From JBCCZC01 sp039188505 (GTDB lineage: Bacteria > Pseudomonadota > Gammaproteobacteria > Xanthomonadales > SZUA-38): a stretch of 6,993 bases of DNA. A program made the position numbers and the translations under genes. Below the pieces are notes generated by a model. The model worked only from the letters and a program-made list of their open reading frames with translations, was not told the DNA's origin and did no database searches. The stretch covers positions 1 to 6,993 of the forward strand of contig JBCCZC010000307.1 of NCBI GenBank assembly GCA_039188505.1. The letters are read 5' to 3'. Of the stretch, positions 5,545-6,993 are shown piece after piece (position 1 is the stretch's first letter; every line of letters begins with the position of its first letter).

Positions 5545-6993
5545 ATGCGCAACCAACTGTTCAAGCCGTCACGGCTCGCTGTGGCGATCACGCTTTCGCT
5601 CGGCGTAGCCGCACCGTTCGTCGCCAGTGCACAGGAAGAGGGATCGGGCATCGAGGAGGTCATGGTGACCGCCACTCGCCGCGCCGAAACCAACATCCAG
5701 TCGACCCCGGTCGCGGTCACCGCGATCAGCGGGGAAGATCTCGAGATGGCCGTACCAAGAAATCTCGGTGACGTCGCCGCCTTCGTGCCGAACTTCTCGG
5801 CCGCCCAGGTCACCGGCTTCAACGCCGCGTCCTTCGCCATCCGCGGCATCGGCCAGACGGACATCATCGTCTACCTCGACGCCCCGGTCGGCGTCATCGT
5901 CGACGACTTCGTGATGCCGAGCATCCAGACGCAGTTGCTCGATCCGTTCGATATCGAGAGCGTCGAGGTTCTACGGGGCCCGCAGGGGACCCTCTTCGGC
6001 AAGAACACCACCGGCGGCACGGTCAACGTCAAGACCAAGGATCCGGACGTGACCCAGGGCTCCGTCGATGTCGCCGGCCAGATTGCACGCTACGGCGAGT
6101 ATCAGGCGAAGTTCGCCGTCAACGTCCCGCTCATCGAGGACGAGTTCGCCATTCGCTTCTCGGGCAATTTCATCGAGTCGGACGGCTACTACCGAAACGG
6201 CGCCGAGTTCGGACCGGTCAGCCCCTTCATCCCGATCGACGGCATCACCGGCCTCACCGGCCAGGGCGATGGCGCCGACGCGGGCGGTCAGGATGTCTTC
6301 TCCGGCCGCTTCAAGGCCCGCTGGGAACCGAGTGACAACTTCACCGCACAGTTCACCTATGAGATTGTCCGCGACGATTCCGACACCCCGCCCACGGTCA
6401 ACCTGACGCCGCAGAATGATCCGCGCTTCGTCTTCAACCTGCTGGGGTACACCCAGGACGACGGCGACCCGCTGAACGTCGCAGGCGTAACGAATCGCGA
6501 CGAGCTGCTGCTCAACATGACCCAGGGCCACCGGATCGATGTCGACGGCTTCTATCTGAACCTCGACTGGGACATCAATCCGAACTACACGCTGAGCTCG
6601 ATCACGGGCTACCGAGAGCAGGAGTCGCGGCTGCCGAACACCTATCCCGGTGAGATCGGCCCGATTTCGCTGTTCGACGCCACGCGGGACGACAATCGCG
6701 AGACCTTCCAGCAGGAGATCCGGATCGCTTCCGACTTCGACGGCCCGTGGAACTTCGTGGCCGGCGGCTTCTACCAGACCAACGACACCGAGTTCTGCGT
6801 GCTGCAGGTGCTTGGCTTCCTGGATCTGCTGGGGCTCGGTGAAGCAGACTTCGGCGACCCGCTGTTCTTCAACAACAACCCGCAGATCCTGTGCAACGCC
6901 CAGGACGCCACCGCCAAGGCGGTGTTCGGCGACGTGACCTGGGAGGTCAACGACCGGTTCACGGTGGGCCTCGGCCTGCGCTACACGGACGAG
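5545..6993 (+). CDS. TonB-dependent outer-membrane receptor, N-terminal 483 residues
   Basis: The frame is open from ATG 5545 to the right edge, so the C-terminal barrel is missing. GGAGG (5535-5539) lies 5 nt upstream. Residues 1-30 form a signal peptide (basic N-terminus, hydrophobic core, ending ASAQ). A TonB-box-like stretch IEEVMVTATRR follows (36-46). The plug domain spans about 50-165, with AIRGIG (98-103), VEVLRGPQGTLFGKNTTGG (140-158) and VNVKTKDP (160-167). From about 170, alternating polar/hydrophobic beta strands begin the barrel (for example YTLSSITGYREQ, TFQQEIRIAS, NFVAGGFYQT). Such receptors import large or scarce substrates using TonB-ExbBD energy. The substrate is unknown: no uptake enzymes, siderophore genes or sigma/anti-sigma pair lie nearby, and there is no N-terminal signalling domain. 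Cys418 and Cys450 may form a loop disulfide. Complete receptors are usually 700-900 residues. Confidence 0.93.
   Translation, partial: MRNQLFKPSRLAVAITLSLGVAAPFVASAQEEGSGIEEVMVTATRRAETNIQSTPVAVTAISGEDLEMAVPRNLGDVAAFVPNFSAAQVTGFNAASFAIRGIGQTDIIVYLDAPVGVIVDDFVMPSIQTQLLDPFDIESVEVLRGPQGTLFGKNTTGGTVNVKTKDPDVTQGSVDVAGQIARYGEYQAKFAVNVPLIEDEFAIRFSGNFIESDGYYRNGAEFGPVSPFIPIDGITGLTGQGDGADAGGQDVFSGRFKARWEPSDNFTAQFTYEIVRDDSDTPPTVNLTPQNDPRFVFNLLGYTQDDGDPLNVAGVTNRDELLLNMTQGHRIDVDGFYLNLDWDINPNYTLSSITGYREQESRLPNTYPGEIGPISLFDATRDDNRETFQQEIRIASDFDGPWNFVAGGFYQTNDTEFCVLQVLGFLDLLGLGEADFGDPLFFNNNPQILCNAQDATAKAVFGDVTWEVNDRFTVGLGLRYTDE

Noticed and set aside
4863..5867. Open frame of 334 codons on the minus strand
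   Set aside because: It runs across dksA, the intergenic hairpins and the start of the TonB receptor, all well supported on the plus strand. The product has no recognisable motif.

Overview
The window is a GC-rich stretch of a bacterial chromosome, coding nearly throughout and without mobile elements, RNA genes or CRISPR. It probably comes from a gammaproteobacterium. The grounds are a full-length DksA, an outer-membrane TonB-dependent receptor (so a diderm cell), a YidD, and a dihydroorotase of the DDQVHFREPG type. The taxonomic call is inference, and a relative of the Lysobacterales/Steroidobacterales is only a guess. Mevalonate-pathway genes are notable here, because most proteobacteria make isoprenoids by the MEP route.

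Layout. (1) Positions 1-1119, minus strand: diphosphomevalonate decarboxylase (mvaD), followed with a 4-nt ATGA overlap by a GHMP kinase that runs off the left edge, probably mevalonate or phosphomevalonate kinase. (2) Positions 1120-1337: a divergent gap with no convincing promoter. (3) Positions 1338-1760, plus strand: a small DUF4112 protein with a TTG start behind a perfect AGGAGG. Its 3' end overlaps the convergent amidohydrolase gene by 41 nt. (4) Positions 4679 down to 1720, minus strand: an apparent operon yidD - pyrC - secreted amidohydrolase. yidD and pyrC overlap by TTGA, and the amidohydrolase follows after 30 nt. Both downstream genes start with TTG behind strong Shine-Dalgarno sequences. 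(5) Positions 4680-4874: a divergent control region with inverted repeats and a good sigma-70-type promoter facing right. (6) Positions 4875-5348, plus strand: a DksA-family transcription factor whose zinc finger has lost all but one cysteine, then a GC-rich hairpin. (7) Positions 5349-5544: an intergenic region with hairpins, an inverted repeat, an A-tract and a promoter. (8) Position 5545 to the right edge, plus strand: the first 483 residues of a TonB-dependent receptor.

The genes do not form one dedicated system. They cover isoprenoid precursor synthesis, pyrimidine synthesis, membrane-protein insertion, peptide or amide hydrolysis in the envelope, stringent-response transcription control and outer-membrane uptake. 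I see no convincing undescribed system. The points most worth a second look are the mevalonate genes, the cysteine-poor DksA, the Q-for-H change in the dihydroorotase metal motif, the run of TTG starts, and the inverted repeats upstream of dksA and the receptor gene.
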